From assembly GCF_000259075.1 (NCBI RefSeq), contig NZ_AJKI01000015.1, forward strand, positions 1-64,000: a DNA stretch of 64,000 nucleotides. Reading direction: 5' to 3'. The notes beneath the pieces were generated by a model. It saw only the letters and a list, made by a program, of their open reading frames with translations. It made no database searches and was not told the origin of the DNA. The stretch is from Marinilabilia salmonicolor JCM 21150 (GTDB lineage Bacteria > Bacteroidota > Bacteroidia > Bacteroidales > Marinilabiliaceae). This document shows positions 1 to 9,087 of the stretch, piece after piece. The translations under genes were made by a program, and so were the position numbers. Position 1 is the stretch's first letter, and every line of letters starts with the position of its first letter.

Positions 1-504
1 CTCACCCCTGTTTCCGGCAATTACCCACAATGCAAAAGGGAAATGATTCGATGGGGAGTTTTTCCATGAAAATTTCACTTCATCAAAAAGATATTGGTTC
101 CCGGCAAGAACAAATCTTTTTTTCGATTTATAAAGATCATTCAGCAGATCAACCCTTAAAATCCTGCGCATTTTATTATCATCTATGGCTCTAATTGCAC
201 GGACATCCGGAAATGGATAAACTTCTTCGTCTCCGAAAAATCCGTCAATTATATTTATCATAGCCCCGGATGAAATCAATGGATTTTGAAACCCATTCTT
301 CTCTGCTCCTTTTCTGTAATTTTCCTCTTTCGTTGATGGCAAAAGTATCAATGCAATCTTTTCTTCGATAGATAGGCTATCAACGGAGATCTCATGAAAA
401 TTCCGGGCAAGTAAAAAATCCACAGAATATTGAGCTTCTGAAAGGTTTGCCACTCCACAAAACAATGATAAAAGAAATATATAGTGCAGTAATTTTGTCT
501 TCAT
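1..504 (-). CDS. Secreted protein of unknown function, 3' end outside window (partial)
   Basis: The frame stays open for 168 codons from an ATG (complement of 502-504) to the window edge, so the C-terminus is missing. The first 22 residues form a signal peptide (KTK, then a hydrophobic run, then LSEAQ). Residues about 37-48 (VDSLSIEEKIAL) resemble the N-terminal helix of secreted family 3 glycoside hydrolases, but the following residues (about 60-168, with IIDGFFGDEE near 78-88) do not continue clearly as that family. I therefore do not assign a function. Base composition is like its neighbours. The 202 bp between this start and the divergent receiver gene hold both promoters, but I could not fix their boxes. 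Confidence 0.6.
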   Translation of the reverse strand, partial: MKTKLLHYIFLLSLFCGVANLSEAQYSVDFLLARNFHEISVDSLSIEEKIALILLPSTKEENYRKGAEKNGFQNPLISSGAMINIIDGFFGDEEVYPFPDVRAIRAIDDNKMRRILRVDLLNDLYKSKKRFVLAGNQYLFDEVKFSWKNSPSNHFPFALWVIAGNRGE

Positions 505-706
505 CTTTACAATGCCGGTAACTGGCCCTTTTAACACAGTTTAAGTCACTCAAAAGAACAAAAAAAAGAACGTTTCAGCAATCCTTCATGGTAAAAAAGA
601 AACAGCCGAATATTTTTTGTTAAAAATTCAGGATTATTAAAAAATAAAGTGTTATTTTGGAGAATCCAAAGTGAGATCATTAAATCTATTTTAAGTATAA
701 TATGTT

Positions 707-1111
707 ATGTCGGATTCGAATTTAAGTGATGCATTAAATCAGGACTGGGGCGACAAGGTAATTTTGGTAGTCGAAGATGTGGATACCAATAAAATATTCT
801 TTGATGCCGCCCTTCGCCGAACCAGTGCAAAAATTCTTTGGGCCAAAGACGGACAACAAGCCATAGACTTGTTTAAGGAAAATAATGTTGATCTGGTTTT
901 AATGGATTTGCAGTTACCCGTAATGGATGGTTACACTGCAACCCGTGAAATCAAAAAAATCAACCCGGATATACCGGTCATTGCCCAGACAGCTCATGTG
1001 ATGTCCGGCGAAAGAGAGAAGTGCATGGAAGCGGGTTGTGATGATTATCTGGCCAAGCCTATCAGATTACAAATTCTCATTGAAACTTTGTCCAGGTTTC
1101 TGAATAGTTGA
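707..1111 (+). CDS. Stand-alone response regulator receiver protein (CheY-like)
   Basis: The 134-residue protein is a single receiver domain with no output domain. It shows the acidic pocket (VVEDVDTNK, residues about 21-29), the phospho-acceptor Asp in LVLMDLQLPVMDGY (about 63-76), the conserved Thr/Ala switch position (IAQTAH) and the Lys of LAKPI near 115-119. The sequence style (DLQLPVMDGYTATREIK) is that of receivers attached to hybrid histidine kinases, so it probably takes phosphate from such a kinase rather than binding DNA. It faces a LytS-type kinase gene across a shared hairpin terminator. Convergence makes them neighbours but not an operon, so partnership is only a guess. Confidence 0.85.
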   Translation: MSDSNLSDALNQDWGDKVILVVEDVDTNKIFFDAALRRTSAKILWAKDGQQAIDLFKENNVDLVLMDLQLPVMDGYTATREIKKINPDIPVIAQTAHVMSGEREKCMEAGCDDYLAKPIRLQILIETLSRFLNS

Positions 1112-1132
1112 CAATGATTTTTTTCGAATACA

Positions 1133-1164
1133 AAAGCGGATTTCCCTAAAAAGAAATCCGCTTT
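1133..1164. terminator. Bidirectional hairpin terminator between receiver and kinase genes
   Basis: A 12-bp perfect stem (AAAGCGGATTTC with GAAATCCGCTTT) and an 8-base loop is followed by a T run on the + strand. A shorter run flanks it on the other strand. It lies between two convergent genes and could stop both transcripts. Confidence 0.8.
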
Positions 1165-1166
1165 TT

Positions 1167-2198
1167 TTATTCTGTTTTTATTAACGGGATATGGACTTCA
1201 AAAACCCCGTTGGAATGGATTATATCAATATCCTGACCGGTAAGATACTGATATCGTCCACGGAGATTTTCAAGTCCGAGCTTTAAAGAATCAGCATCTG
1301 AATTTAGTTCATTGCGACTGTTTCTAACCACAAGAAATCCATCTTTTATCATCACATCAATTTTCATAGGATTTTCCGATGAAAACCGGTTATGCTTAAA
1401 AGCGTTTTCCATCAATAATTGTACGGAAAGAGGGACAATATTATAGCCATTTAGCCCATGAACCTGCAGATTAAACTGAAAAGAACTGCCAAAACGCATT
1501 TCCTGTAAATATAAATAACGAGAGGCCAGTTTTAATTCACGCTCAAGAGAAACAAGATCATTATCCTGCAACTCCAGAATATCGCGGTACATACCTGACA
1601 ACCTTGATAGAAAGTGTTTGGCCGTATCAGGATTTTTATCAATCAGGGAAGCCGCCACATTTAGACTGTTAAAAAGAAAATGGGGACTTACCTGACTTTT
1701 AAGCACATCGTACTTTGCACTCAGGGCCTCTCGCTTCAACATCTCCTGTTGTTTAATCTCTTTTTTCCAGTCCAGAAAAAAAGACCGGGCATAAAACCAA
1801 AGTGAAATAAAATAAAGGATGACAAACTCGGTCACCCAGATCCCGGGAAAATCGCGAAGAAAAACACGAAATGGCATTCCCTGAACAGCTGAAAACCATA
1901 CCCAGTTGGTCACAAAAATGACCAGTCCGGAATATAGGGTGGTCACACCCAGCGAAATAAAAACAGCACGTATGGGCTTATCTATCCAGGAGGTAAATGG
2001 TCCGATGGCCCATCCATACAAAAACTTATTGCAAAACAACCCTAACCCCAGCATCAATGAATAGCCCATGTTTTGAAATATCAACTCAGGCTGCGTCATG
2101 CAATACGGGCAGTTAATCCATTGAAAAAACAGACCTATTACAATAGAGATGCTTCCATATAAAAGAATTTCAAAAAATATTCCCGGACGTTTGGTCAT
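1167..2198 (-). CDS. LytS/AlgZ-type sensor histidine kinase
   Basis: The 343-residue protein has an N-terminal membrane region with about four hydrophobic segments (residues about 10-150), a short charged helix (DWKKEIKQQEMLKREALSAKYDVLKSQ), then the His_kinase domain with the phospho-acceptor His in QVSPHFLFNSLN (about 171-182). The atypical ATPase part carries the N box LLMENAFKHN near 262-271 and a G box GLENLRGRY. These kinases normally phosphorylate LytTR-type regulators, but none is encoded in the window. It is the last gene of a reverse-strand run with a TPR protein and a TonB receptor (gaps 37 and 19 bp), so it is probably co-transcribed with them. Confidence 0.85.
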   Translation of the reverse strand: MTKRPGIFFEILLYGSISIVIGLFFQWINCPYCMTQPELIFQNMGYSLMLGLGLFCNKFLYGWAIGPFTSWIDKPIRAVFISLGVTTLYSGLVIFVTNWVWFSAVQGMPFRVFLRDFPGIWVTEFVILYFISLWFYARSFFLDWKKEIKQQEMLKREALSAKYDVLKSQVSPHFLFNSLNVAASLIDKNPDTAKHFLSRLSGMYRDILELQDNDLVSLERELKLASRYLYLQEMRFGSSFQFNLQVHGLNGYNIVPLSVQLLMENAFKHNRFSSENPMKIDVMIKDGFLVVRNSRNELNSDADSLKLGLENLRGRYQYLTGQDIDIIHSNGVFEVHIPLIKTE

Positions 2199-2235
2199 TT
2201 TTTAAGCTTATTTCATCAAATCAGTTAATGTCTGA

Positions 2236-2868
2236 CTATTCTTCGGGAATGGATGCCAACTGATTTTCAACCATCTCTTTTCCCCATTGAGGCCAGATTC
2301 CATTCTGTGGCTCAAAGGTATCAAATAAATCTGCTGCTTTCTTATACAATGGTTTGGCCTTTTCGGCTCCACCGCCAAACATTGCCGGAGTATAATAAAT
2401 ATTCTGAGCTTTGCAAAGCCATATACGCGGATTTTCAGGATTCAGGCTTTCTGCTTTTTCGAGTGCTTCGTTCGAGAGGGCAGAATATTTCATACCTCGC
2501 ATGGGATTGGTAATGCGCATAGAATGGATCAATCCCTGAAGCACATGATTCTCCGATTCATTCGGATTGAGGGCCATTGCCTTCTCCAGCATTTGCTGAG
2601 CTTTGTCGAGATATTTATCAATAGTTTCTCCATCTTCAATATGATAGGTAATGCTGACATACGAATAAGCAGCATAATAATACGGAAGCCATTTGTTTTT
2701 CTCTGTTTCACCAATCCTGAAAAATTTGGCAGCAATATTTTCCAGTTTATTTGCCTCTTGCGACTGATACATTTCTCCGATGGTTTGTTTCATGACGGAT
2801 TCATAATCTGCAGCCATCGCTGAATAAGAGGTCAATAATGTTAAAATCAGAATTGCGAATGTTTTCAT
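2236..2868 (-). CDS. Periplasmic TPR-repeat protein
   Basis: The 210-residue protein starts with a clear signal peptide (KTFAILILTLLTSYSAMAA) and then holds helical repeats of TPR type. The best repeat unit is around residues 85-120 (YLDKAQQMLEKAMALNPNESENHVLQGL) with another around 130-165 (ALEKAESLNPENPRIWLCKA). Such proteins are usually scaffolds for protein contacts in the periplasm. It lies between a TonB-dependent receptor gene (19 bp upstream) and a LytS-type kinase gene (37 bp downstream), which suggests a shared outer-membrane uptake or sensing role. The substrate is unknown. Confidence 0.8.
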   Translation of the reverse strand: MKTFAILILTLLTSYSAMAADYESVMKQTIGEMYQSQEANKLENIAAKFFRIGETEKNKWLPYYYAAYSYVSITYHIEDGETIDKYLDKAQQMLEKAMALNPNESENHVLQGLIHSMRITNPMRGMKYSALSNEALEKAESLNPENPRIWLCKAQNIYYTPAMFGGGAEKAKPLYKKAADLFDTFEPQNGIWPQWGKEMVENQLASIPEE

Positions 2869-2887
2869 AATTAGTAAGTTTAAAAGG

Positions 2888-5041
2888 TTAATTTATGGAG
2901 ATAAAAACGCCCAGAAAAATGAATTGCTTCACATCCGGTTTAATGGTAATCAATGATGCATTCTCTGAATCTCCGGATAGTGATACTCTGCGATATCCCA
3001 GAATATTTTCCCGGCCCAGTACATTTGAGATGCTCAGGTGTACAATGGTAAACTGGCCGAATAAGCTTGTCAGATAACTTATATTTGCTCCCACATCACT
3101 GTAATTGGGAGAAGTGTGTGCCATAAAATTGTCATCACCGGGAATATGGTATGGTCGGCCGGAGTTCCACATCCAGGTAAGTCCTACCTGCGACCTGATG
3201 GGTGAAACAAATTGTTTGGCCACCAGACTAAAGGTGTGAGGAGCAATAAATTCAGGAGTTACCTTTTTATGGTAATCCATAAATTTTCGTTCAGAATCGA
3301 TGTATGAATAGGATACCCAGAAATCCAGATTTTCTATCAGCGTTTTATCCCGGTAAAAGAAATCTATTCCTTTGGCATATCCACTTCCCTGATTTGCCAT
3401 TGGTACAAACTCCCCAAAATCATTGTATTCGCCGGTGATAAGTCCGGAATAATCTTTAAAATAAGCTTCTGTACGGAAAAGCCGGGTAGCAAGACTTCCG
3501 CTTTGCAAACCAACAATAAAATGTTCCGATTTTTGCATTTTAATATCCCGGTTATATTTTAGGAAATCGCTCTGTGCAGTCTGAAAAAAGTGTCCCCAGG
3601 CAAGAGAAACAGTAGTGTTTTTTCCTGCAGCAAACGCCATGGCCGCACGTGGTGACAAAGCCTTTTCATTCGATTGTGTGGAATACTCGTAGCGCAAGCC
3701 GGGCCTAAATGCCAGCCGCGAATTAAGGCGCCATTCGGCTTCTGAAAAGGCAGAGTAGAGATTGTCGGAAAAATTAGCATTAATGGAAAACCCACTTTCT
3801 GACTGCTTGTAAGTTTCATCAAAACTTGTTCGTTGCCAGGCTCCGCCATAAGTCAACTTAAATCTGCCATTTATCTGTGATATCAGTTTAACTTTGGCCT
3901 CAGACACCCCCTCCCCTGTTTGCTGGTTGTGAATCCCGGCCCGAAAGTCCTGGTCGTCGAAAGTATAGGATGCTCCCAGTTTCATTAACGTTTTATCAGT
4001 AATTGACCGATGGTAGGTGCTGTTAGCATATATGTTGCCCCCGTCTTCATCAATCATTAAATCACCTCCAGTCCCATCCGGAACTCTGAACGACTGTCCG
4101 CCGTAATCACCTGACGCAAAAAATTTGAACAAACTGCCCTTGTCTCCCTGTTGACGGTAACTAATATTTGCGTTGACAGCCTCTACATGATCTTCCCAGT
4201 CCATATGATTTTTCACAAGTGAATTGTAAGGACCGAAATTAAAATAACCTCCAGTCGCCGAAAACGATCGGTTATCTCCCACCCAGGTGTTAGCCAGTTC
4301 CCCTCCAATGCTCATCAGGGAGACACTTGTAAGTTCCTCGGTTGCCACATCCTGTGATTCGAGTACCAAAACGGATGAAAGTGCTTGTCCAAACTCAGCT
4401 GAATAGCCCCCGGTACTGAAAAAGGTACCTTCAAACAAAGAGGGAGAAAAACGTCCGCGAGTAGGTAAATCAGGGACTTTGGAGTAATAAGGTTTTGCTG
4501 CCAGCACACCGTCCATTAAAACCCGTGTTTCAGAAGCATCACCTCCTCTTACCAGCAACCGTCCGTCATCGGCAGCCACCTGAGTCCCGGGCAGGGTTTT
4601 AAGAGCAGTGCCTATATCGCCCAGCGAACCGGCGGTTGTATAGATATCCATAGGATCCATCACTGCAGCCCTTTTTTTGTCCCCAGCCTCAAAACTGCCG
4701 GCAGTAATGGTAACCGCATTCAGACTCGTAATGCTTTCACTTAACTGAACATCGATGGTGGCATTATCAGTTCCCGATAAACTCTTTTCAACACTCTGAT
4801 ATCCCACAAAACTAAAAATGAGAATTATTTCTCCGGAGTTTTGAATTTCAAGTTTATACAAACCTTTCTCATCTGTAATGGTTCCGTCGTAGCTGTCCTT
4901 TACATAAACATTTGCACCGGGAAGACCCTCACCAGTTCGTTTGTCGGTTACATGACCGCTCACCACAATCTGCGAAAGCACCGGCTGCAGGTAAACGAAA
5001 AATGAAACTGCAAGAATTAATGATTTAACATTTGAGCTCAT
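2888..5041 (-). CDS. TonB-dependent outer-membrane receptor with carboxypeptidase-like N-terminal domain
   Basis: The 717-residue protein begins at the ATG complementary to 5039-5041, which gives a good signal peptide (SSNVKSLILAVSFFVYLQPVLSQ); a start 57 bases upstream would bury it. A CarboxypepD_reg-like domain follows (VVSGHVTDKRTGEGLPGANVYV to about residue 115), then the plug domain (GSLGDIGTALKTLPGTQVAADDGRLLVRGG, about 140-170), then a beta-barrel ending in an alternating hydrophobic strand (FLGVFISIN). No SusD partner, sigma or anti-sigma gene is next to it, so this is not a Sus-type polysaccharide locus. The substrate cannot be read from sequence. It heads a run with TPR and LytS-kinase genes. 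Confidence 0.9.
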   Translation of the reverse strand: MSSNVKSLILAVSFFVYLQPVLSQIVVSGHVTDKRTGEGLPGANVYVKDSYDGTITDEKGLYKLEIQNSGEIILIFSFVGYQSVEKSLSGTDNATIDVQLSESITSLNAVTITAGSFEAGDKKRAAVMDPMDIYTTAGSLGDIGTALKTLPGTQVAADDGRLLVRGGDASETRVLMDGVLAAKPYYSKVPDLPTRGRFSPSLFEGTFFSTGGYSAEFGQALSSVLVLESQDVATEELTSVSLMSIGGELANTWVGDNRSFSATGGYFNFGPYNSLVKNHMDWEDHVEAVNANISYRQQGDKGSLFKFFASGDYGGQSFRVPDGTGGDLMIDEDGGNIYANSTYHRSITDKTLMKLGASYTFDDQDFRAGIHNQQTGEGVSEAKVKLISQINGRFKLTYGGAWQRTSFDETYKQSESGFSINANFSDNLYSAFSEAEWRLNSRLAFRPGLRYEYSTQSNEKALSPRAAMAFAAGKNTTVSLAWGHFFQTAQSDFLKYNRDIKMQKSEHFIVGLQSGSLATRLFRTEAYFKDYSGLITGEYNDFGEFVPMANQGSGYAKGIDFFYRDKTLIENLDFWVSYSYIDSERKFMDYHKKVTPEFIAPHTFSLVAKQFVSPIRSQVGLTWMWNSGRPYHIPGDDNFMAHTSPNYSDVGANISYLTSLFGQFTIVHLSISNVLGRENILGYRRVSLSGDSENASLITIKPDVKQFIFLGVFISIN

Positions 5042-5297
5042 AATGCAATAAATTGGTGGTTGAACTTTACTTTGCAAATTATGACATTTCACAGGCATAT
5101 AACAATATTTAAATGATGAGCGGAAATATGAATCCGATGAACAGGGAAAAGTCGCGATGAACAGGAAACAATCCTGTCAAAAATGTCATATATTCTCGTT
5201 TGTTTCCTGAAAAAAGTCCATTTTTGTATGTTGATTGAACAGAAAAGACCCCGGAGCTATGAATTCATGGACATGATGTATAAGAAAACTCTATTTA

Positions 5298-5448
5298 GTG
5301 TTTGTCTATAAAGTCCAACTTCTGCGTTGTTGCTCAAAATCTAAATCCTCAAATACATTAGTATTCTGCGATTTAGATTTTTCACACGCCTTGAATTTGA
5401 ACTTTCTATCTCAAACACGTGAAAAACATTTAGTTTATGGACAGACTC
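5298..5448. mobile_element. MITE-like element, family 1, copy A (151 bp)
   Basis: The element begins GTGTTTGTCTATAAAGT and ends with the inverse of GAGTCTGTCCATAAACT. It is flanked by TATTTA (5292-5297) and CATTTA (5449-5454), a 6-bp target duplication with one mismatch. It is nearly identical over its full length to copy B at 19476-19626, also 151 bp. An internal imperfect palindrome surrounds AAATCTAAATCC / GCGATTTAGATTT. It has no coding capacity for a transposase, so it must be moved in trans. Confidence 0.8.
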
Positions 5449-5497
5449 CATTTAGAGATGGCAACAAACGGTGCTTCGGAGATAAATTTTACTCGTT

Positions 5498-5666
5498 TAA
5501 AATTGGCTGTAGTTTATAGTCGCGTATATATATTCTGAGATTGCTTCGGACTGAGCCCTCGCAATGACGTACTTTCACTTTAAGATGGAAGAGGTTTGCA
5601 GAGGGCCTTGCCCGAAGCAATCTCTATTTACAAAATAGCAAATATAAACTATAGCCTTAAAATTTT
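5498..5666. repeat. Inverted-repeat element with nested palindrome
   Basis: Two nested inverted repeats are visible. The outer pair is GGCTGTAGTTTATA near 5504-5517 and TATAAACTATAGCC at 5643-5656, with one mismatch. The inner pair is a perfect 13-bp match, GAGATTGCTTCGG (5537-5549) and CCGAAGCAATCTC (5612-5624). The inner motif with CTCGCAATGACG resembles a palindromic repeat I have seen in intergenic DNA of many bacteria. It has no coding potential. The rest of the 5042-5810 gap beyond this and copy A is AT-rich and shows nothing else. Confidence 0.55.
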
Positions 5667-5810
5667 GTAATCGCCATATATAAAGCTAATTAATAATTTG
5701 AGAACGAATGAAACCGCTTCACTCTCACATAATATTTTTTAAACATATTCTTTTGTGATATTTATGCTTAAAAAATATCATGTTCGTTTCATCACTATAT
5801 TTTAAACAAA

Positions 5811-6620
5811 ATGAAGAATAAAGTAATAATCATCACAGGAGCTTCCTCCGGAATAGGCCTTGCATGTGCAAGAGACTTCGCCGCCCGGGGGGCAAAATTA
5901 TCTCTGGCGGCACGAAATGGTAATAAACTATCGGAAATAGAAAAAGAGCTTTCCGGGGCAGGACATGATGTGTTGGTAACCCCTACCGACGTCAGTAAAG
6001 AAGAAGATTGTAAGATGCTGATAGCCCAAACAGTCAAAAAATTTGGAAAGATAGATGTATTGGTAAACAATGCAGGAATCTCGATGAGGGCACTCTTTAA
6101 GGATCTTGAACTCTCTGTGCTGAAGCAGCTGATGGATGTTAACTTCTGGGGCACTGTTTATTGTACCAAATATGCTCTTCCTCATCTTTTGGAAACCAAA
6201 GGTTCTGTGGTGGGTGTCTCCTCTATTGCCGGATTTATCGGCTTACCCGGAAGAACCGGATATTCTGCATCTAAATTTGCCATGCACGGATTTTTGCAGA
6301 CCCTGCGTACCGAAAATCTGAGAACAGGGCTTCATGTGCTTATTGCAGCACCTGGATTTACGGCTTCCAATGTGCGTAAAGCGGCATTAACGGCCGATGG
6401 ATCCAATCAGGGAGATACTCCGCGCGCAGAAGACAAAATGATGAGTGCAGAAGAGGTTGCCAGCCATCTGGCCAGAGCAATTATTAAGAGAAAAAGAACC
6501 CTTATTCTGACTTTTAAAGAAGGAAAGTTAACGGTCTTTTTGAGTAAATGGTGGCCATCGCTTGTTGAGAAATTAGCATACAGTCATATGGCTAAAGAAC
6601 CTGATTCACCATTCAAATAA
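5811..6620 (+). CDS. Short-chain dehydrogenase/reductase
   Basis: The 269-residue protein is a classical SDR oxidoreductase. It shows the cofactor loop TGASSGIG (residues 9-16), NNAG (86-89), Ser138 in VSSIAG and the catalytic Tyr151-Lys155 pair in YSASK. Arg35 and Asn36 after the second strand suggest NADP(H). The substrate cannot be told. The next gene, a thioesterase of the hot-dog fold, starts 5 bp after the stop, so the two are almost certainly co-transcribed. Together they suggest a lipid or acyl-CoA role. The C-terminal 40 residues (KRKRTLILTFKEGKLTVFLSKWWPSLVEKL) form an amphipathic, possibly membrane-associated tail. Confidence 0.88.
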   Translation: MKNKVIIITGASSGIGLACARDFAARGAKLSLAARNGNKLSEIEKELSGAGHDVLVTPTDVSKEEDCKMLIAQTVKKFGKIDVLVNNAGISMRALFKDLELSVLKQLMDVNFWGTVYCTKYALPHLLETKGSVVGVSSIAGFIGLPGRTGYSASKFAMHGFLQTLRTENLRTGLHVLIAAPGFTASNVRKAALTADGSNQGDTPRAEDKMMSAEEVASHLARAIIKRKRTLILTFKEGKLTVFLSKWWPSLVEKLAYSHMAKEPDSPFK

Positions 6621-6625
6621 TTACC

Positions 6626-7030
6626 ATGCTTAAACATACCACCAAAATCCGTGTCCGCTACGGGGAAACAGATCAAATGGGAATTGTAAACAATGCCGTT
6701 TATCCGTCTTATTTTGAGGTTGGTCGGACAGAGATGTTTCGTGAATTGGGTGTACCCTACAGCAAAATTGAAGAACAGGGAATTATGCTTCCTCTCTCGG
6801 AACTGCACATAAAATACCACCATCCGGCGGTTTACGATGAAGAAATCACCATTGAAACCTATATAGAAGATTTTCCAACAGCCCGCATCCGGTTCAAATA
6901 CAATATCTTTAATGAATCACAGAAATTGTTGGTATCGGGTGAAACAGTCCTTGCGTTTTTGAATGCACAAACCCGGCGCCCAACCAGGATTCCGAAGTAT
7001 CTTGGCCATCTGATCGAACCTTATTTTTAG
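6626..7030 (+). CDS. Acyl-CoA thioesterase of YbgC/FadM type (4HBT fold)
   Basis: The 134-residue protein fits the single hot-dog domain of this family in length. The N-terminal motif RVRYGETDQMGIVNNAVYPSYFE (residues 9-31) carries the catalytic Asp16 and the G-x-V-x-N segment typical of YbgC/FadM thioesterases, which cleave acyl-CoA thioesters in the cytoplasm. It follows the SDR gene by 5 bp with no room for a separate promoter. Chain-length preference cannot be seen from sequence. Confidence 0.88.
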   Translation: MLKHTTKIRVRYGETDQMGIVNNAVYPSYFEVGRTEMFRELGVPYSKIEEQGIMLPLSELHIKYHHPAVYDEEITIETYIEDFPTARIRFKYNIFNESQKLLVSGETVLAFLNAQTRRPTRIPKYLGHLIEPYF

Positions 7031-7105
7031 CATAAATATCATACAGGAATTTGTAAGGCATCCTTTCATGCGGGTTTCATCAGACCAATAATTTAAACTA
7101 GTTTT

Positions 7106-9085
7106 ATGCTGATCAACAATAAACAATTTTCATTTGTCGTAGAACAATTTTCCGATTTACGAATTCTCCGGTATCCCGTTTCCGGCTTTGAGGAGTTATC
7201 TCTGAAACAAAAGGAACTCATCTATTATCTGTCACAAGCAGCGGTGGAAGGACGGGATATCCTGTTCGATCAGAACTACAAACATAATCTGACCATCAGA
7301 AGAACTCTTGAAGCTGTTTATGAGCATTACCAGGGTGACAGGACATGCAGTGAATTTGTGAACCTTGAGGTATTTCTAAAAAGAGTTTGGTTTTCCAATG
7401 GCATTCATCATCATTACTCTACAGCTAAAATGACTCCCGGTTTTAGCAGGGGTTTTTTTGAAACAACAGTTCAAAGCATTGAAGAAAAGCATCTTCCACT
7501 AAAGCATGGTGAACCGAAACAAGATTTAATTAAACGTCTGACGCCCATTTTATTTGATTCTAAAGTTGCATCACGTCGGGTTAACCAGAGTGAAAATGAA
7601 GATCTGATTGTCACATCAGCCAATAATTACTACCGGGGTGTTTCTCAACAGGAAGCGGAATCTTTCTATGCCTCTAAAAAGAATCCTGAAGATAAAAGAC
7701 CTGTGTCGCACGGCATGAACAGCCTTTTGACCAAAGAAAACGGCAAAATAGTTGAGAAAACATGGAAAACAGGTGGCCTCTACTCCAAGGCCATAGAAAA
7801 GATTGTTTACTGGCTGAAAAAAGCAATCCTTGTTGCTGAAAACAGTCAACAGAAAAAAGTAATTTCCCTGCTGAGGGAGTTTTATGAAACAGGAGATTTG
7901 AACACTTTTGACCAATACAATATTGAATGGTTGCAGGATCAGAACTCACATGTGGATTTCATTAATGGTTTTATCGAAACTTATGGGGATCCTCTTGGGC
8001 TAAAAGCCAGCTGGGAAAGTGTGGTAAATTTCAAAAACACAGAAGCCACTCACCGAACTGAAATTATCAGTCAAAATGCGCAATGGTTCGAAGACCATTC
8101 TCCCATCAATAAACGATTCAAGAAAGAAGAGGTACGGGGAGTTTCTGCGAAAGTAATCAATGTAGCTATGTTGGGAGGCGATTGTTATCCTCATACTCCT
8201 ATTGGCATCAACCTCCCCAATGCCGACTGGCTGCGAAAAGAGTATGGATCCAAGTCCGTAACCATCGAAAACATCACCTATGCTTATGAGCAGGCTGCCA
8301 AAGGAACCGGTTTTCTTGAGGAATTCTGCTATTCAGACGAGGAAATTGCCCGTCATAAGGAATATGGTTTTCAGGCAGGTAATTTGCACACCGACCTTCA
8401 TGAATGTTTGGGACACGGATCCGGTCAGTTGCTTGAAGGCATCAGCGGTGATGAACTGAAAGCCTACGGAGCTGTCATAGAAGAAGCAAGAGCCGACCTT
8501 TTTGCACTATACTACATCGGAGACGCCAAGCTAATAGAACTGGGATTACTGACTAACGAAGAGGCTTTTAAAGCAGAATACGATAATTATATTCGCAATG
8601 GTTTACTGACACAAATCACCCGTATTTCACTGGGCGACAACATTGAGCAGGCACATATGCGCAACCGCCAGTTAATTGCTTCATGGGCTTATGAAAAGGG
8701 AAAAGCTCAAAATGTCATTGAAAAAATGATAAACAATGGCAAAACCTATTTTGTTATCAATAATTATGAAGCTTTACGAAAGTTATTTGCTGAATTGCTG
8801 GCTGAGATTCAACGCATTAAATCGGAAGGTGATTTTGAATCGGCAAAAAATCTGGTGGAGACATACGCAGTTAAGATTGACAGGAGGTTGCATACTGAAG
8901 TACTGGATAGATACAAGAAGTTGAATCTGGCACCTTACAGTGGATTTGTCAATCCGGTTTACAGCCTGCAAAAAGACCAAAATGGGAACATAACAGATGT
9001 ACTTCCCGATTACACGGAAGGATATGCAGAGCAAATGATGCGTTACAGCAGGGAGCATTCATGGCTGCCTGATTATAATTCCTGA
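7106..9085 (+). CDS. Dipeptidyl-peptidase III family zinc peptidase (M49)
   Basis: The 659-residue protein carries the family-defining zinc motif HECLGH (residues 432-437) and the second motif EEARAD about 22 residues later, which supplies the third zinc ligand. M49 enzymes release dipeptides from the N-terminus of short peptides. The length fits bacterial members. There is no signal peptide or lipobox at the annotated ATG (LINNKQFSFVVEQF), so it is expected in the cytoplasm, although some Bacteroidetes homologues are exported. It stands alone: 75 bp separate it from the thioesterase gene and a riboswitch-led operon follows. Confidence 0.9.
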   Translation: MLINNKQFSFVVEQFSDLRILRYPVSGFEELSLKQKELIYYLSQAAVEGRDILFDQNYKHNLTIRRTLEAVYEHYQGDRTCSEFVNLEVFLKRVWFSNGIHHHYSTAKMTPGFSRGFFETTVQSIEEKHLPLKHGEPKQDLIKRLTPILFDSKVASRRVNQSENEDLIVTSANNYYRGVSQQEAESFYASKKNPEDKRPVSHGMNSLLTKENGKIVEKTWKTGGLYSKAIEKIVYWLKKAILVAENSQQKKVISLLREFYETGDLNTFDQYNIEWLQDQNSHVDFINGFIETYGDPLGLKASWESVVNFKNTEATHRTEIISQNAQWFEDHSPINKRFKKEEVRGVSAKVINVAMLGGDCYPHTPIGINLPNADWLRKEYGSKSVTIENITYAYEQAAKGTGFLEEFCYSDEEIARHKEYGFQAGNLHTDLHECLGHGSGQLLEGISGDELKAYGAVIEEARADLFALYYIGDAKLIELGLLTNEEAFKAEYDNYIRNGLLTQITRISLGDNIEQAHMRNRQLIASWAYEKGKAQNVIEKMINNGKTYFVINNYEALRKLFAELLAEIQRIKSEGDFESAKNLVETYAVKIDRRLHTEVLDRYKKLNLAPYSGFVNPVYSLQKDQNGNITDVLPDYTEGYAEQMMRYSREHSWLPDYNS

Positions 9086-9087
9086 AA

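Noticed and set aside
5298-5519. A 73-codon frame on the + strand across the repeat
   Set aside because: It runs through MITE-like copy A and the next repeat, and has no family signal.
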